DNA of 64,000 nucleotides from Pisaster brevispinus (GCA_023634235.1 JAMKCF010000014.1:5531501-5595500); one strand, 5' to 3'; numbered from the stretch's first letter, positions 32,301 through 44,269 are shown. Made by a program: numbers and translations. The notes: generated by a model from the sequence alone, not told the origin.

Positions 32301-34828
32301 TGTGGTTGTGGTTGTGGTTGGCCTAGTGGTTGTGGTTGTGGTTGTTCTAGTGGTTGTGGTTGTGATTGGCCTAGTGGTTGAGGTTGTGGTTGGCCTAGTG
32401 GTTGTGGTTATGGTTGGCCTAGTGGTTGTGGTTGTGGTTGTTGTTGGCCTAGTGGTTGTGGTTGTGGTTGTGGTTGGCCTAGTGGTTGTGGTTGTGGTTG
32501 GTCTAGTGGTTGTGGTTGTGGTTGGTCTAGTGGTTGTGGTTGTGGTTGGCCTAGTGGTTGTGGTTGTGGTTGTGGTTGGCCTAGTGGTTGTGGTTGTGGT
32601 TGTGGTTGGTCTAGTGGTTGTGGTTGTGATTGGCCTAGTGGTTGTGGTTGTGGTTGGTCTAGTGGTTGTGGTTGTGGTTGGCCTAGTGGTTGTGGTTGTG
32701 GTTGTTGTTGGCCTAGTGGTTGTGGTTGTGGTTGTGGTTGGCCTAGTGGTTGGGGTTGTGGTTGTGGTTGGCCTAGTGGTTGTGGTTGTGGTTGTGGTTG
32801 GCCTAGTGGTTGTGGTTGTGGTTGGTCTAGTGGTTGTGGTTGTGGTTGTGGTTGGCCTAGTGGTTGTGGTTGTGGTTGGCCTAGTGGTTGTGGTTGTGGT
32901 TGGTCTAGTGGTTGTGGTTGTGGTTGGCTGAGTGGTTGTGGTTGTGGTTGTCCTAGTGGTTTGTGGTTGTGGTTGTGGTTGTGGTTGTGGTTGGCCTACT
33001 GGTTGTGGTTGTGGTTGGCCGAGTGGTTGTGGTTGTGGTTGGCCTAGTGGTTGTGGTTGTGGTTGGCCTATTGGTTGTGGTTGCAGTTGTGGTTGGTCTA
33101 GTAGTTATGGTTGTGGTTGGCCTAGTGGTTGTGGTTGGCCAAGTGGTTGTGGTTGTGGTTGTCCTAGTGGTTTGTGGTTGTGGTTGTGGTTGCGGTTGTG
33201 GTTGGCCTATTGGTTGTGGTTGTGGTTGTGGTTGGCCTAGTGGTTGTGGTTGTGGTTGGTTTAGTGGTTGTGGTTGTGATTGGCCTAGTGGTTGTGGTTG
33301 TGGTTGTGGTTGTGGTTGTGGTTGTGGTTGGCCTAGTGGTTGTGGTTGGTGGTTGGCCTAGTGGTTGTGGTTGTGGTTGTTTTTGGCCTAGTGGTTGTGG
33401 TTGTGGTTGTGGTTGGCCTAGTGGTTGTGGTTGTGGTTGGCCTAGTGGTTGTGGTTGTGGTTGGCCTAGTGGTTGTGGTTGTGGTTGTTGTTGGCCTAGT
33501 GGTTGTGGTTGTGGTTGTGGTTGTGGTTGTGGTTGGCCTAGTGGTTGTGGTTGTGGTTGGTCTAGTGGTTGTGGTTGTGATTGGCCTAGTGGTTGTGGTT
33601 GTGGTTGGCCTAGTGGTTGTGGTTGTGGTTGGCCTAGTGGTTGTGGTTGTGGTTGTTGTTGGCCTAGTGGTTGTGGTTGTGGTTGTGGTTGGCCTAGTGG
33701 TTGTGGTTGTGGTTGGTCTAGTGGTTGTGGTTGTGGTTGGTCTAGTGGTTGTGGTTGTGGTTGGCCTAGTGGTTGTGGTTGTGGTTGTGGTTGGCCTAGT
33801 GGTTGTGGTTGTGGTTGTGGTTGGTCTAGTGGTTGTGGTTGTGATTGGCCTAGTGGTTGTGGTTGTGGTTGGTCTAGTGGTTGTGGTTGTGGTTGGCCTA
33901 GTGGTTGTGGTTGTGGTTGTTGTTGGCCTAGTGGTTGTGGTTGTGGTTGTGGTTGGCCTAGTGGTTGGGGTTGTGGTTGGTCTAGTGGTTGTGGTTGTGG
34001 TTGGCCTAGTGGTTGTGGTTGTGGTTGTGGTTGGCCTAGTGGTTGTGGTTGTGGTTGGCCTAGTGGTTGTGGTTGTGGTTGGCCAAGTGGTTGTGGTTGT
34101 GGTTGGCCTAGAGGTTGTGGTTGTGGTTGGCCTAGTGGTTGTGGTTGTGGTTGTGGTTGGCCTAGTGGTTGTGGTTGTGGTTGGTCTAGTGGTTGTGGTG
34201 GTGGTTTGTCTAGTGGTTGTGGTTGTGGTTGGCCTAGTGGTTGTGGTTGTGGTTGTGGTTGGCCTAGTGGTTGTGGTTGTGGTTGTGGTTGGTCTAGTGG
34301 TTGTGGTTGTGATTGGCCTAGTGGTTGTGGTTGTGGTTGGTCTAGTGGTTGTGGTTGTGGTTGGCCTAGTGGTTGTGGTTGTGGTTGGCTGAGTGGTTGT
34401 GGTTGTGGTTGGCCTAGTGGTTGTGGTTGTGGTTGTGGTTGTGGTTGTTGTTGTGGTTGTGGTTGGTCTAGTGGTTGTGGTTGTGGTTGTGGTTGTGGTT
34501 GGCCTATTGGTTGTGGTTGTGGTTGGCCGAGTGGTTGTTGTTGTGGTTCGCCGAGTGGTTGTGGTTGTGGTTGGTCTCGTGGTTGTGGTTGTAGTTGGCC
34601 TAGTGGTTGTGGTTGTAGTTGTAGTTGGGGCGACGTGTCGACATCTTCCCTTGAACGTTGAGATTGTATGTTTCATTAGCGAGACCCGATCACTGTCATC
34701 CGCCACAGTCAGTACTCCACACATTTCAGCATTCCCTTTAGAAAAGGTGAAAATCAACGCAACTTCGAGCATTGGTAGCATTGTTGAAACGCATTTGAAT
34801 ACATCCATTACTGAGAGGTAACTTTTAG
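26361..34828 (-). CDS. Thr-rich mucin-like exon encoded by the minisatellite
   Basis: On the minus strand an open frame enters after a plausible acceptor (GTTTCAG, boundary 34828). It reads about 65 non-repetitive residues with MDVFKCVSTMLPMLEV and FKGRCRHVAP, then turns into (T)6-8-RP repeats. The first unbroken stretch runs to about 33333; 33333-34808 alone gives 491 residues. The same Thr frame is open again over about 30592-32931 and 26361-28525, and ends in TTTTKKK at a good donor (AAAAAAG before GTAGGT, boundary 26361). Both ends are phase 1, so the exon is symmetric. Poly-Thr/Pro repeats of this kind are densely O-glycosylated in mucins, giving an extended extracellular stalk. Frame breaks near 33345, 33175, 32960, 30590, 30170, 29750, 28840 and the SINE at 28526 mean the exon is either partly decayed, spliced within, or misassembled. 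I did not find the flanking exons. Confidence 0.6.
26378..34640 (+). repeat. 8.3-kb GT-rich minisatellite, 24/30-bp units
   Basis: The basic unit is CCTAGTGG followed by two or three TTGTGG steps and TTGG, 24 or 30 bp. Common variants are TCTAG, CCGAG, CCAAG, CCTAT and AGCCTAG. Unit lengths are multiples of six, which keeps one frame open. Higher-order repeats are visible: landmarks (for example GTGGTTGAGGTTGTG near 26757, 27375 and 27945) recur at 618 and 570 bp, and a 421-bp block repeats at 29719, 30140 and 30561. The plus strand is almost purely G and T and the minus strand A and C. The long Val/Gly-rich and Cys/Gly-rich plus-strand frames are translations of the repeat and not proteins. 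Confidence 0.97.
28526..28688 (+). mobile_element. SINE fragment embedded in the minisatellite
   Basis: A 163-bp block from TGTGTTAATTGAG to GCAAGCACCCTTGT matches 25679-25842 with only about two base differences (A/T near 28611, C/G near 28632). Neither a SINE head nor a tail is present, so it did not arrive by retrotransposition. It looks copied from the neighbouring SINE about 2.8 kb away. Confidence 0.9.
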
Positions 34829-35403
34829 CTGAAACATTGTGTTACCCAAAAACATCAACACTTGAAATTGATAACCACAATTTTCAGTGCAAAGCCCATG
34901 TGTATAATTGAAGACATAGGCCAGTATGCCACAACTGCTTCTTTGCTCGTCAATATTACACTCTTGCGGCAACTATGTTATCATACGTCACACGAATTGT
35001 CTTCAACGCGCATGACCGTTTCATTTCAATTTATGTATGTGCCATACTCGATTCGTTGACTAATAACGTTGCAATTTTTTTTTACAAGATTCTTTGCTAA
35101 TTTCAAAAGCCCATAAGATTAAGGACCAAAGAAACCGCAGGTCACACATTTCGCAGATTTGTTGATGGTTGTTGCGTGGTTGGCTGCTTGTTGCAAGGTT
35201 TAATTCAATTATAGTTGCATCGGCGTCAAAGAAAACTTAAATAAGTTGTCTTATACTATGTAGAGTGAAAATCTACGGTAATCTGGATTTGCAATCCGAC
35301 TTGTTGATATCCTGAGACACTTTATCAGATTAAAATGGTTAATCAAAAGGTTAATAGCTGCCAGGTTTTGGTTTCAATTTACATAATGCACATTTATTTT
35401 CTG
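34829..35403. other. Noncoding stretch upstream of the Thr-rich exon
   Basis: It would be intron or promoter for the minus-strand Thr-rich exon. No further exon was recognised. Confidence 0.4.
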
Positions 35404-35797
35404 TAGGCATTTCTCTCTATTTTGTAGTGAGCATGGCTCTGGCCATGCTCCAAATACTTTTCATTGGGGAGTGATAGTGTTATAGAGCTATATCTGTAAG
35501 TATTGTTTTGTATTTAATCATCTTTTTATGAGGGAAACATTGTAATTGTTAGGGCTGATTTAATCAGTGTAAACTTTTGTGTGGCCAGCCTCGTGTCGTG
35601 TTGACCTTTCGCTCTTTAAAATAAGCGACTGTGCTGTGCATTGTGTATTGTGTATTGTATTGATTGGAAGTATTATATCAGTACAGGAGATTATTTTGTA
35701 TTTTTGACGTCATCAGGTGGATTCATTACTGTATTCTGTTGAATGCTCGTCCTTTTTTAAATAGAGGACCGGCCTCCTTCCCGTGTCTCTACAGTAT
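35404..35797 (+). repeat. Dispersed repeat T, copy 1
   Basis: Runs collinear with the complement of 56330-56700. Shared landmarks are GTAGGCATTTCTCTC, TTAGGGCTGATT, GTTGACCTTTC, GATTATTTTGTATTTTTGACGTCAT and AGAGGACCGGCCTCCTTCCC. About 390 bp, noncoding. The copies have clear indels, so this is an old family. Confidence 0.75.
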
Positions 35798-36039
35798 CAT
35801 GCCGAGAAAACTTGCTGTCCGTGGATTCCAGACAAAGCAAAAAGAATCCCGAAATTAAGTTTTTCTCTCATTTTCTGAGGAATCTAGTGATGTTTGTTAA
35901 CAACACTCAAAAAGATTTCAAGTGGTCAAAATGATCCTTGAATAGTTTATACGATGAAGGGATCGCTAGCAAAGTAGTTTTTTTATCTGTACTATTAAGT
36001 TGTTCCGAAAGGAACATATGGTGAAAAATAGAAAACATA

Positions 36040-36960
36040 AATAAATAAATTTGACTAGAAAAAAACTATTTTGAGTGCTCGAAATAATTTTTTTCTAACA
36101 AAATAAAAAACATTTTAAACAATTTCATTCACATGAAACCATTTCGCTCGAAATAATGTTGAACGCTCAAAATAATGTATTTTGCACACTCTAAAAATGT
36201 AATTTGAGAGCCCAAAATTGTTGCAAAACAATTTCTTTCTAAATATCTTCAAAATGATTTATTTTGTGCGGTCGAAAATAGTATTGTATGAGCTCGATAT
36301 AAATTATCGGGGCAGCACGAAACAAATTATTGCAAAGGCCCGAAATAGATTTAAAAATCATTTCGTCCTTTCAAAATTATTTCGCACAAAATAATTTTGA
36401 ACACTCAAAATAGTTCAGCTTGTGCACTCGAGGTAAATTATGGGGAGAGCTCAAAATAATCAATGGCAAAAGCTCGAAAAAATTACAGTAAAATATGTTT
36501 GCGCTCTTGAAACAACTTTGCTTAAAATGTTTTTTTAGTTAGCTCGAAATAAATTATTCAAAATCATTTCAGGTCTCTGAAATCAAAACAAGGCTTTCAC
36601 AATTGTTTCGAACGCTTAAATTTATTTATTTTGTGCGCTCCACATGAATTATTGCGAGAGCTCCAAATAAATCTTTGCATAACCTTGAAAAAATATTGCA
36701 AAATTGTTTCATTCTTACAAAAAATTGTCCCTTTAAATAATTTCGAACACTCAATAACACTCAATATAACTTATTTTGTTCGTTCGAATTAAGTTATTGC
36801 ATGAGCTCGAAACTACTTAATGCAAAAGCTGAAAAATTCATTGTGAGATATTTGTGTCTTCTTAAAGTGATTACGAGTCACCAAAATGATAGAGTGAAAT
36901 TGTTTGAAGTGAGCGAAACGGTTTATCTCAAGCAGAAATAAAAACATTTCGAGCACACAA
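36040..36960. repeat. Degenerate tandem repeat, CGAAATAA-type
   Basis: Variants of GCTCGAAATAATTT or CACTCAAAATAATTT recur roughly every 30-50 bp throughout. The unit is too diverged to give an exact period. Confidence 0.6.
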
Positions 36961-37461
36961 ACTAAATCATTTTGACACGGATATTATCATCAGCTCTTTA
37001 ATTCTTCCAGCCAACAATGGGAGAGAAAATGAGGGAGGGGCTTGCATAACCTGATTGTACTTGAGAAATAAAGAAATAGACTCAACGTACAAAGAAACAG
37101 ATACATCCGAGATATAAAAAACACAGACAAGAATTTTAGGAAAACAGAATAACGTCAAAAATAACAGAGAAATTTACAACTTGTCTCCGTTATAATTTCG
37201 TCACAACGAAATCCATGGAATTCTTAGGCGTATGTCAGTTTTCTCAACACAAGTCTTGACATAATACCTAGGGCCTTTTGCCATGCATGCATGGCAGTTT
37301 TGATTTAACTTGGAGCTCAAATAATATAAATGAGGGGGTTCGCACTCGACCAGCTTGATTCTTGCAAATCCCCTCCACATCTTTGTTTAGTCTTATCTAC
37401 TAGTTTAGGTATATAAAGAATGTACCTCTGCTTCTTATTTTTTGCATTGATGTGGAAATAA

Positions 37462-37565
37462 AATGAATGAATGAATGAATGAATGAATGAATGAATGAAT
37501 GAATGAATGAATGAATGAATGAATGAATGAATGAATGAATGAATGAATGAATGAATGAATGAATG
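37462..37565 (+). repeat. (GAAT)n microsatellite, about 26 units
   Basis: A near-perfect tetranucleotide run. The sequence just before it (TTTTTTGCATTGATGTGG, then AAATAAAATGAATG) resembles the 3' end of an L2/CR1-type LINE whose tail expanded, but no coding part is attached. Confidence 0.93.
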
Positions 37566-38084
37566 CATCATTACAAAGTACATCTTTTCCCGCATTCTTA
37601 AACTCAACCCCGGCCGTGAAAACACCCCAAATGATTCTTCGTAGTAGGAGGAATGGTCGCCACGGGTGCGGGCAGGAGACGTTTTGACCCCACTCAACAC
37701 CTTTGCAAGCTCACAATATTGTCATATAAGACAAAACACAATTGCGTACCGTTTAAATCTACCGTTACGAAACAACTACAAAATGATGAGCCCTCCTTCG
37801 TACCCGCCGTCCAATAACCCCCTTACCCCGCATTGCATTTGCAACATTTTATACGCAAGAACTGCACCCACCAAGCGCCGCATCCCAAAAATATTAATCA
37901 GATAGGAGACTTTCCTCGGACACCGGCCATAGCCACTGCCGAAGCCATTTATTCAAACATTGCCCTGGGCTCACTTTACAGCTGGCACAACACGTTTAAT
38001 TGATGATTGTTGACGATCTTTACATGAATCGCATGCCTTATGGGTGTCAATACCATCAACGGCTTCAAAGTTAAACCAGGGCTC

Positions 38085-38215
38085 TCGTCCAAATTTGCGG
38101 CTACAACTACGGCTACGACTGTTGCTAAGGGTGTTAATAAGGACAAACGTCTGCGCGTTATAGCCGTAGCCGTAGCTGTATTTGCCAAATCGGATACGGC
38201 CAACGTCCGATATAC
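38085..38215. repeat. Hairpin with GGCTACGGCTAC arms
   Basis: Repeats of CGGCTACAACTACGGCTACG at the left are inverted as ATAGCCGTAGCCGTAGCTG at the right, 40-60 bp apart, followed by ATACGGCCAACGTCCG. A distant relative may be 8235-8330 (GGCCGTGTCCGA, CGGCTACAGCTACAGCTA). Probably a small foldback element. Confidence 0.5.
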
Positions 38216-38575
38216 AGAGGGCGCTTTTCAGTATTTGTCTTTATGTGGATATGTACTCTTCACAAAGGCCCCCTTTATCGATGGTCTGTAGTTATTCGTC
38301 TTTGATCCTTTTTATATTTTCGGTGATCTTTTATAATGAGTGTCTTTAATCCCCCTTTTTTTTCCTCCTTTATGAATGCTGCATCTAATTCGGGAAAAAA
38401 CACGTTTTGGTTTGTTTCCCCACATAATGTATGAAGATTCGCTATATTTACACTCCATGGCATTAATTGATCGGATAACCTTTGTCAAGTTGGACCTGTC
38501 AAGTTTTTGTTCATTGGCAGTAACCAAAGTATTTGTATACTGGTTTTATTTTTCAATCCCAGCCGATGTTATGTT

Positions 38576-39097
38576 TTAATCCTCCGTGACACCATCGCTC
38601 ACTTATTGAGTAACAGTTTGTAATTAAAAGTAATAAGTCCGCCATTTTTTTTTCACAAAATCTAAAAAATTCCAAGTTCTACAACTGCACCTAGCCAAAT
38701 AGCATGCCAAATGTCTTATCACTACCCCGGGGTTTGTTTTTAACTAACACAATCCAACATTGACCCGCTCTCCAGGAATTCCCATAGGAATTGTACAGCA
38801 ATATTATTACTCAGCCTTGCTAAGTTTTGTAAACAAAGGGCGTTAGTCAAAGAAATGGTTGATTGAGCAGAAAGAGACATGTGGGCTCATCTCAAAATGC
38901 AATTTTGCTTGAATTGATTTTATTTAGTCAAAAAGGTCTATATCTAATGCTGTGGCTGATTTAAAAGTGATTGGGTGTTTTAAAAGTGGTTTGGTTCTTC
39001 ATAGAAATGTATTACACGCTAAAATCAAACTGTTACTCAACAAGTAAGGCATGGCAAATTGGTGTGATTTTTTTTTGATGGTGTCACGCAGAGTTAA
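38576..39097. mobile_element. TTAA-flanked element with CGTGACACCATC ends
   Basis: Inverted ends CGTGACACCATC and GATGGTGTCACG, with a second inverted block TTGAGTAACAGTTTG and CAAACTGTTACTCAA further in. TTAA stands at 38576-38579 and 39094-39097, giving a candidate 4-bp target duplication. About 514 bp, noncoding, so a non-autonomous Kolobok-like or piggyBac-like copy. Confidence 0.7.
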
Positions 39098-42000
39098 TTA
39101 GTTAAAGTTTCATTTGCTGAACACGCTGATTATGTTCATGTTGTTGTACACTGATGGCTTACATATGTTTTGCTGTGTTTTGTTTACGGGAAAGCTCCAT
39201 TATAGAAAGAGTCTAAAAGAAAACATCTTTTTCGTCTAGCAACTCACACCTGTTATCACCATGTACTTTCTTTTCCAAACAGTGGACTTAATTAGATCAT
39301 GCAGGTTAACTTTTCATCCATTAAGTTTAATAACCGAAGTAATTTAATGTAAAGACACCAAGGCGGTGAACAGGATGTATACTTTCCGAGTTTTTGTGTC
39401 CAAACTCGGCAGCTCTTTAGCGGAGCTCTCCCGCAATGCTCAAGGAATGTTTTTCAATTCAACTGTACTATTGACTAAGATTTAATATTTGTTGATGATT
39501 GAGACTTGATAGGAATACTAATATGAATAAAGTAATTAGATTTTTTCTGAAGGAAAACACATTGCGTGATTCAGACATAAATTTAAATATGGTGCAGGAA
39601 TGGGTGATAAACTAGTGCTTACGTATGTCATCACTTCCGTTGGTTTTTATCTATAACCTATTTTATCTTAGGATTTGAGCAGTGATGACCCCAGGTAAAT
39701 TTAATAAAATGACAACTGAAGAAACGACAATGGTTGGGACCAGATTGAATTTAAACGTTGTATTAACAGTACTATTTACAATTATTTACAGCATGCAGTG
39801 GGATGGGAATAATTAAATTAATATTGTTACTTAAGCCCACAATCAAAAGTGTTACTTATTCAGTAGGCTTAGTTATCAAACTAAATTTACTTCATTCAAA
39901 ACATCCACTTCTAAGGTACGGGTTTACTTATCCAGTAATCCCAATCAATTATCCAATCAAATAATAAACAAATAATACTCCAAATACTACAGTTAGCTCG
40001 TCTCTAATCTCTCCATGTGTACGTTCTCGTACGATGAACAGCGGCAGTCACACCTCACAGTGACGTCACAATAGTTGTGCGTTGTGTGTGTCCGTCTCAG
40101 GCGCTCTTCGACCCCTCGGCTTGAAGATTCATCAAGAATAGGGAGTTATGGCGAGAAGAGCGAAGCCCCAAGTAATGGCCATCTAAACAGTAAAAGTATA
40201 ACCAAAATTCTTGCAAGCTTTATGGAAATATCATAACACAAATCATACAGAGAATGAATGACATTAAACAATGAACCACAATTAATCTCCGTAAGATTTT
40301 AAGAACTTCTAAATCTCCTTTGCCAACGTTGTTAATAATCTTCACAGTTATCAATCTATAGTTATCTAGCAATGTCTGCCCATTTCAAAATGCTTATGCC
40401 AACATGCAACTTTAGCAGAACATAGTAGTATCCAGTTTTCTTTACACATTAACAAACTCAAGATCAATCTTTAGACAAAACTTATAGTTATTGTGTGGGC
40501 GAATTCCTTGTGGTGTCTCCAAGCTGAGTATTGCTGTAAGGACCAGAGTTTTGAAGAATCACTACTTTTTGGCTCTGTTTTGCCAAAGTTTCTGATCAGA
40601 TCAAACCAGGACAGAATTCTCTGGCTGATCGTCAACCTGTTGCTTCAGGAAGCTTCTAGCAGTTGGTACGGTCACTTGCTCACACCCTAGCTCACCAAAT
40701 CAATGCTCTCGGATCGCCGATCAAAATCGTTCTGATCATACACTTTCAAGCATTCAATTTCACTCACAAACTCACTCACTCATTTGTATGAGATTCTGCA
40801 AACGCCGAAAACCAACAAATGAAACATACTCACAAAACGACAGACTAAACAACAACAATAACATAAATATGTTGGGACAAACCATGGCCGGTGTTCTTAC
40901 GTAACTAGCTGTGACAACAGAAAGTGCGTCCTATGTTACCAACAAGCCCTGGAAAAGTACTAGCGGGTGCAGGAGTCTTGCAGCAGGAAAAAATTAGCGT
41001 GCGTGATTGGCTTACGGCCACGACAGGCGAGAAGGGTGCAGGGGTGGTTTCATTCGCAAGGGAAAACAATAAATAAATAAATACAAGCAACGCAATTCTG
41101 ACCACGTATATGTGTACTCATAAGCTGCATCAAAATAGAGTCAGGGGATACTGTGTTTTGGACGACTTGGCTAGAAGGCGACCTTGATTGGGATTCAGTT
41201 TTTTAGATTCAGACTTTGCTTGTGGAGAGGATTAATATTCATCAACACTTGTGTAACTTTCATAGTTTTATCTTATCATTTTTCTAAACGGTGCATATGC
41301 ACATTTGGATGACTGACTGGTGTGAGAACCACCTCAACACAAGGCTAAGGTCAACTCCAAGGAGACGAAAGGTATCTGAGCACTGCATAAATCTATAAGG
41401 TGTGAATCACAATAAAACTTTGTAATTTTATCAAAATATTGTTTAGACTGACTACAAATAGTAACGAATTGTGTTACCTACATTTTAATAAGATTTTTGC
41501 CCACATTTTTCAGTATAATGTCAGATGTCAATGTTTCCAATAATCAGTGGTGAACTGAAGCTGGAGGGAGGCCCTAGACAATCCCATGTTGACATTTGTT
41601 TTTATCTTCAATGAGGAAGAGGAAGAAATAATTATCTTCAAGGAGCGGAGGAAGAAAAATATTATCAAACCATCTTATCCAAATAAAAAGAACTAAAACT
41701 GGTGGAAAAAAATACAATGATCATCCATATGATGATATTATGAAGGGTTGCATTGATTATTTGATCATATTGAAAATTATACTCACATTGTTATAACATT
41801 AACATGCAGGTAAGCACAAATTTGTGGGGAAAACATATTGGTATGATGACCAGTTTCGTCAGAGCAAAATCTGTCCTCAGCTCATTACAAAATGATACAA
41901 GAATTCGTCAGTAGAGGAAACATGACCTGTGATCCAACAGATTAAGTATCACCTGTAATTATATTAATATAAATCAACTGTAAAAGTAACAGAAGACAAA

Positions 42001-43229
42001 CTGACTTCCTTATTTGTTTATTAGTTTTGTTGGCCACTATTCAGCAACAGCTGTAAACAGTTCGCCATTAGACTAACTTTTGACAGAAATAATGGTGTTT
42101 CGTGACTTAGTGTTGGAGATCATCAGTATTGAGTGCGTCAGAGTTTTACGGGACAAGATCACCGTTAACTTTTTTCACTTTTGAGATAAACAAATCTGTT
42201 TATTTTTTTTTTATTTTTTTCTTGCTTACCCTGGGTAATCCATTCAGTGAGATAAAAAATTAATGATCTCCCATGGATCCCAGCTTACATAAAAACTACA
42301 GAAGTGCACTGAATATACAGGGGAATTTTTTTTTTTAACACTAGATCCCTGCACTCCTAAAAATTACAAAAATTTAATAAAAATAAAAAACAGGGGGAAG
42401 ATTAAAAGCACTGTCTTTTTATTGTTTTGTTAAATATTTTATTTTGAAAATCAAGGTCGTGTGCTTTTGCCTAAATGTTTATACTTATTTTTTGCTTTAT
42501 TAAATGATTCAATGTGTGATAAATTAAAGTTGTAGCACAGTAATGCTTTTATGCAGTTTTAACTCGACTGTCAAAGTATGTTTTCATCCTAAAAGAACAG
42601 CCATATTATTTCAAAATTTCAGACAAAAGAATTAATCTTTACAAATTTCTTTGTAGGACTGCTTCAAGGATTGTTGAAGTAATGGTTTGTTTAAACTGTG
42701 CATTCTTGAAATCTCCTATGCAAGGCATTTTTAAGGCTATTAAAGTCGATTGTTGTTTATAAATATTTGAGTAAAAAGTCGGATGTTTTATGAACTGGTG
42801 GTTTTATTGACAAAAACCATCGTCATTTGTTAGCTTTCAATAAAATAAATAGTTATTCAATCAAGTGAAGAAAGAAATGAAATACAGCAAATAAAACTTA
42901 ACAGCTCGTGTGGTTGTATTATTTGAATTAAATGTACAAGTTATCAGGTATTCAAATTTAATCATCAGAAAAAGATGCGTATGCTATAATACTGATGGTC
43001 GGATAATGTTTCTCTTGGTTTGTGTTTGTATCTATATTAATGAGTACACTATTTTGTCTTTATAATGCTTGATACAAAAATAAAGCAGGTGACGCACGTC
43101 CCTTTCCGTGCATTGTTTTTGCCCTGATCAACGGTAAGGGGAACACATAAAGTTGGAGCTTGGGAAGCCAAAGTGTTCAAAACAAACACGTCGCCATTTT
43201 GTTTATTGTGAAGCCAAAGCTGCGCGCGG
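39098..43229. other. Long noncoding stretch
   Basis: I see no gene, RNA gene or recognisable element in these 4 kb. The sequence is AT-rich, and short frames lack Met starts or domain features. A signal-peptide-like frame at 41105-40905 on the minus strand starts at a non-ATG codon and is not supported. Confidence 0.5.
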
Positions 43230-43246
43230 CCAAAGACCCCCCCCCC

Positions 43247-43279
<33 letters not shown>
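43230..43279 (+). repeat. C homopolymer followed by A homopolymer
   Basis: A run of about 11 C is followed directly by about 31 A. It could be a poly(A) scar of retroposition, but no recognisable transcript lies upstream. Confidence 0.8.
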
Positions 43280-43280
<1 letters not shown>

Positions 43281-44269
43281 GAACCCGGTGCCGGTAGCCG
43301 AAGCCTTCGAAAAGGGCCTTTGTCAAAACTTGTGCAATAGCCAATTTTCCCGTATTGGCCTCGGTGTACTCTTAGTCTTGCTTATGTTTGTTAACCATGG
43401 TTTCGTTTTCCTCCATGCAGCACCGCTTCGAAGATTATAATGCATTGTATCTCCTCTTCTTTTCTGCAACCCCTTTTAGTAAAAACCCTTCCAATCTATC
43501 GTTTCCCTTCATTTTTATGTCCCGGGCCTTTTCCAAAAACCCAACCCCAGCCCCTTGCTTTATAAAGAACTGATGATGTCTAAGACTTTGTTTAAGCCTG
43601 CCTTCCAAAACTTAGTTCTCACTTGACACAGGGAGAGCCTAATATTGTAACTGGCAAAACTTCAAGCTTTTCAGTGAACAGTTTGAGCGCGTTCAGGTTC
43701 TATTATTTTTCTTTACATGTCCTTAAAAGACCCCTCTCAATAATGCATTTATCAAGTAACTTCAAATCGTTTTCGTAGTCACACTAAGGTCTCATGTAAT
43801 CCATGGCTTGCTCGCTTGCTTGCTTACGGTTACATGTATGATTTCATCCTTCCTGCTAAAAACAGCTGACTGGATTTTGGTTTGTATGCTGCTGGGGACC
43901 TGGACATTATCTCCATCAGCCGTGGCCAAAGCCAATAAAAAACACTCTTTGCTGGAGACGACTAAAAGAGTAGCAAAAGGCCAAGACGAGGAGCGGCACT
44001 CGCAACTTACCCCCCCCCCCCCCCCAGCCGCGTTTGGCTATTGCACAAGTTTTGACATAATGTGCAGCTCACAGAAAGAAACAGTCGACTCGACCGTGAG
44101 CCCGGAGCATGTAAGCTGTGATGGAAGTTACGATGTGGATATTTAGACTATTGGGCGTGGCCAATAACTTACTTTACATTTTACAGGATTATTTATATTT
44201 AATGGAAGCGAAGTATAGTCATTATTTAGTATATCATAGCCTCGTTCATTTTGTTGTGAAAATAATAAT
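43280..44269. other. Noncoding stretch
   Basis: No gene recognised. A C homopolymer of about 15 lies near 44011-44025. Confidence 0.45.

Noticed and set aside
26378..34640. CRISPR-like array
   Set aside because: There are no unique spacers between conserved repeats; the whole unit repeats, and the context is eukaryotic.
26348..34821. Long plus-strand frames of Val/Gly/Leu or Cys/Gly/Trp repeats
   Set aside because: They are the other-strand and shifted readings of the minisatellite. They lack lead-in sequence, and the splice signals and non-repetitive residues are on the minus strand.
40905..41105. Minus-strand frame resembling a signal peptide followed by a Thr/Pro stretch
   Set aside because: It starts at GTG with no in-frame ATG, and the only donor-like site is phase 0, which does not fit the phase 1 acceptor of the Thr-rich exon.
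43230..43279. Poly(A) tail of a processed pseudogene
   Set aside because: No recognisable transcript or coding sequence precedes the A run and no target duplication was seen.
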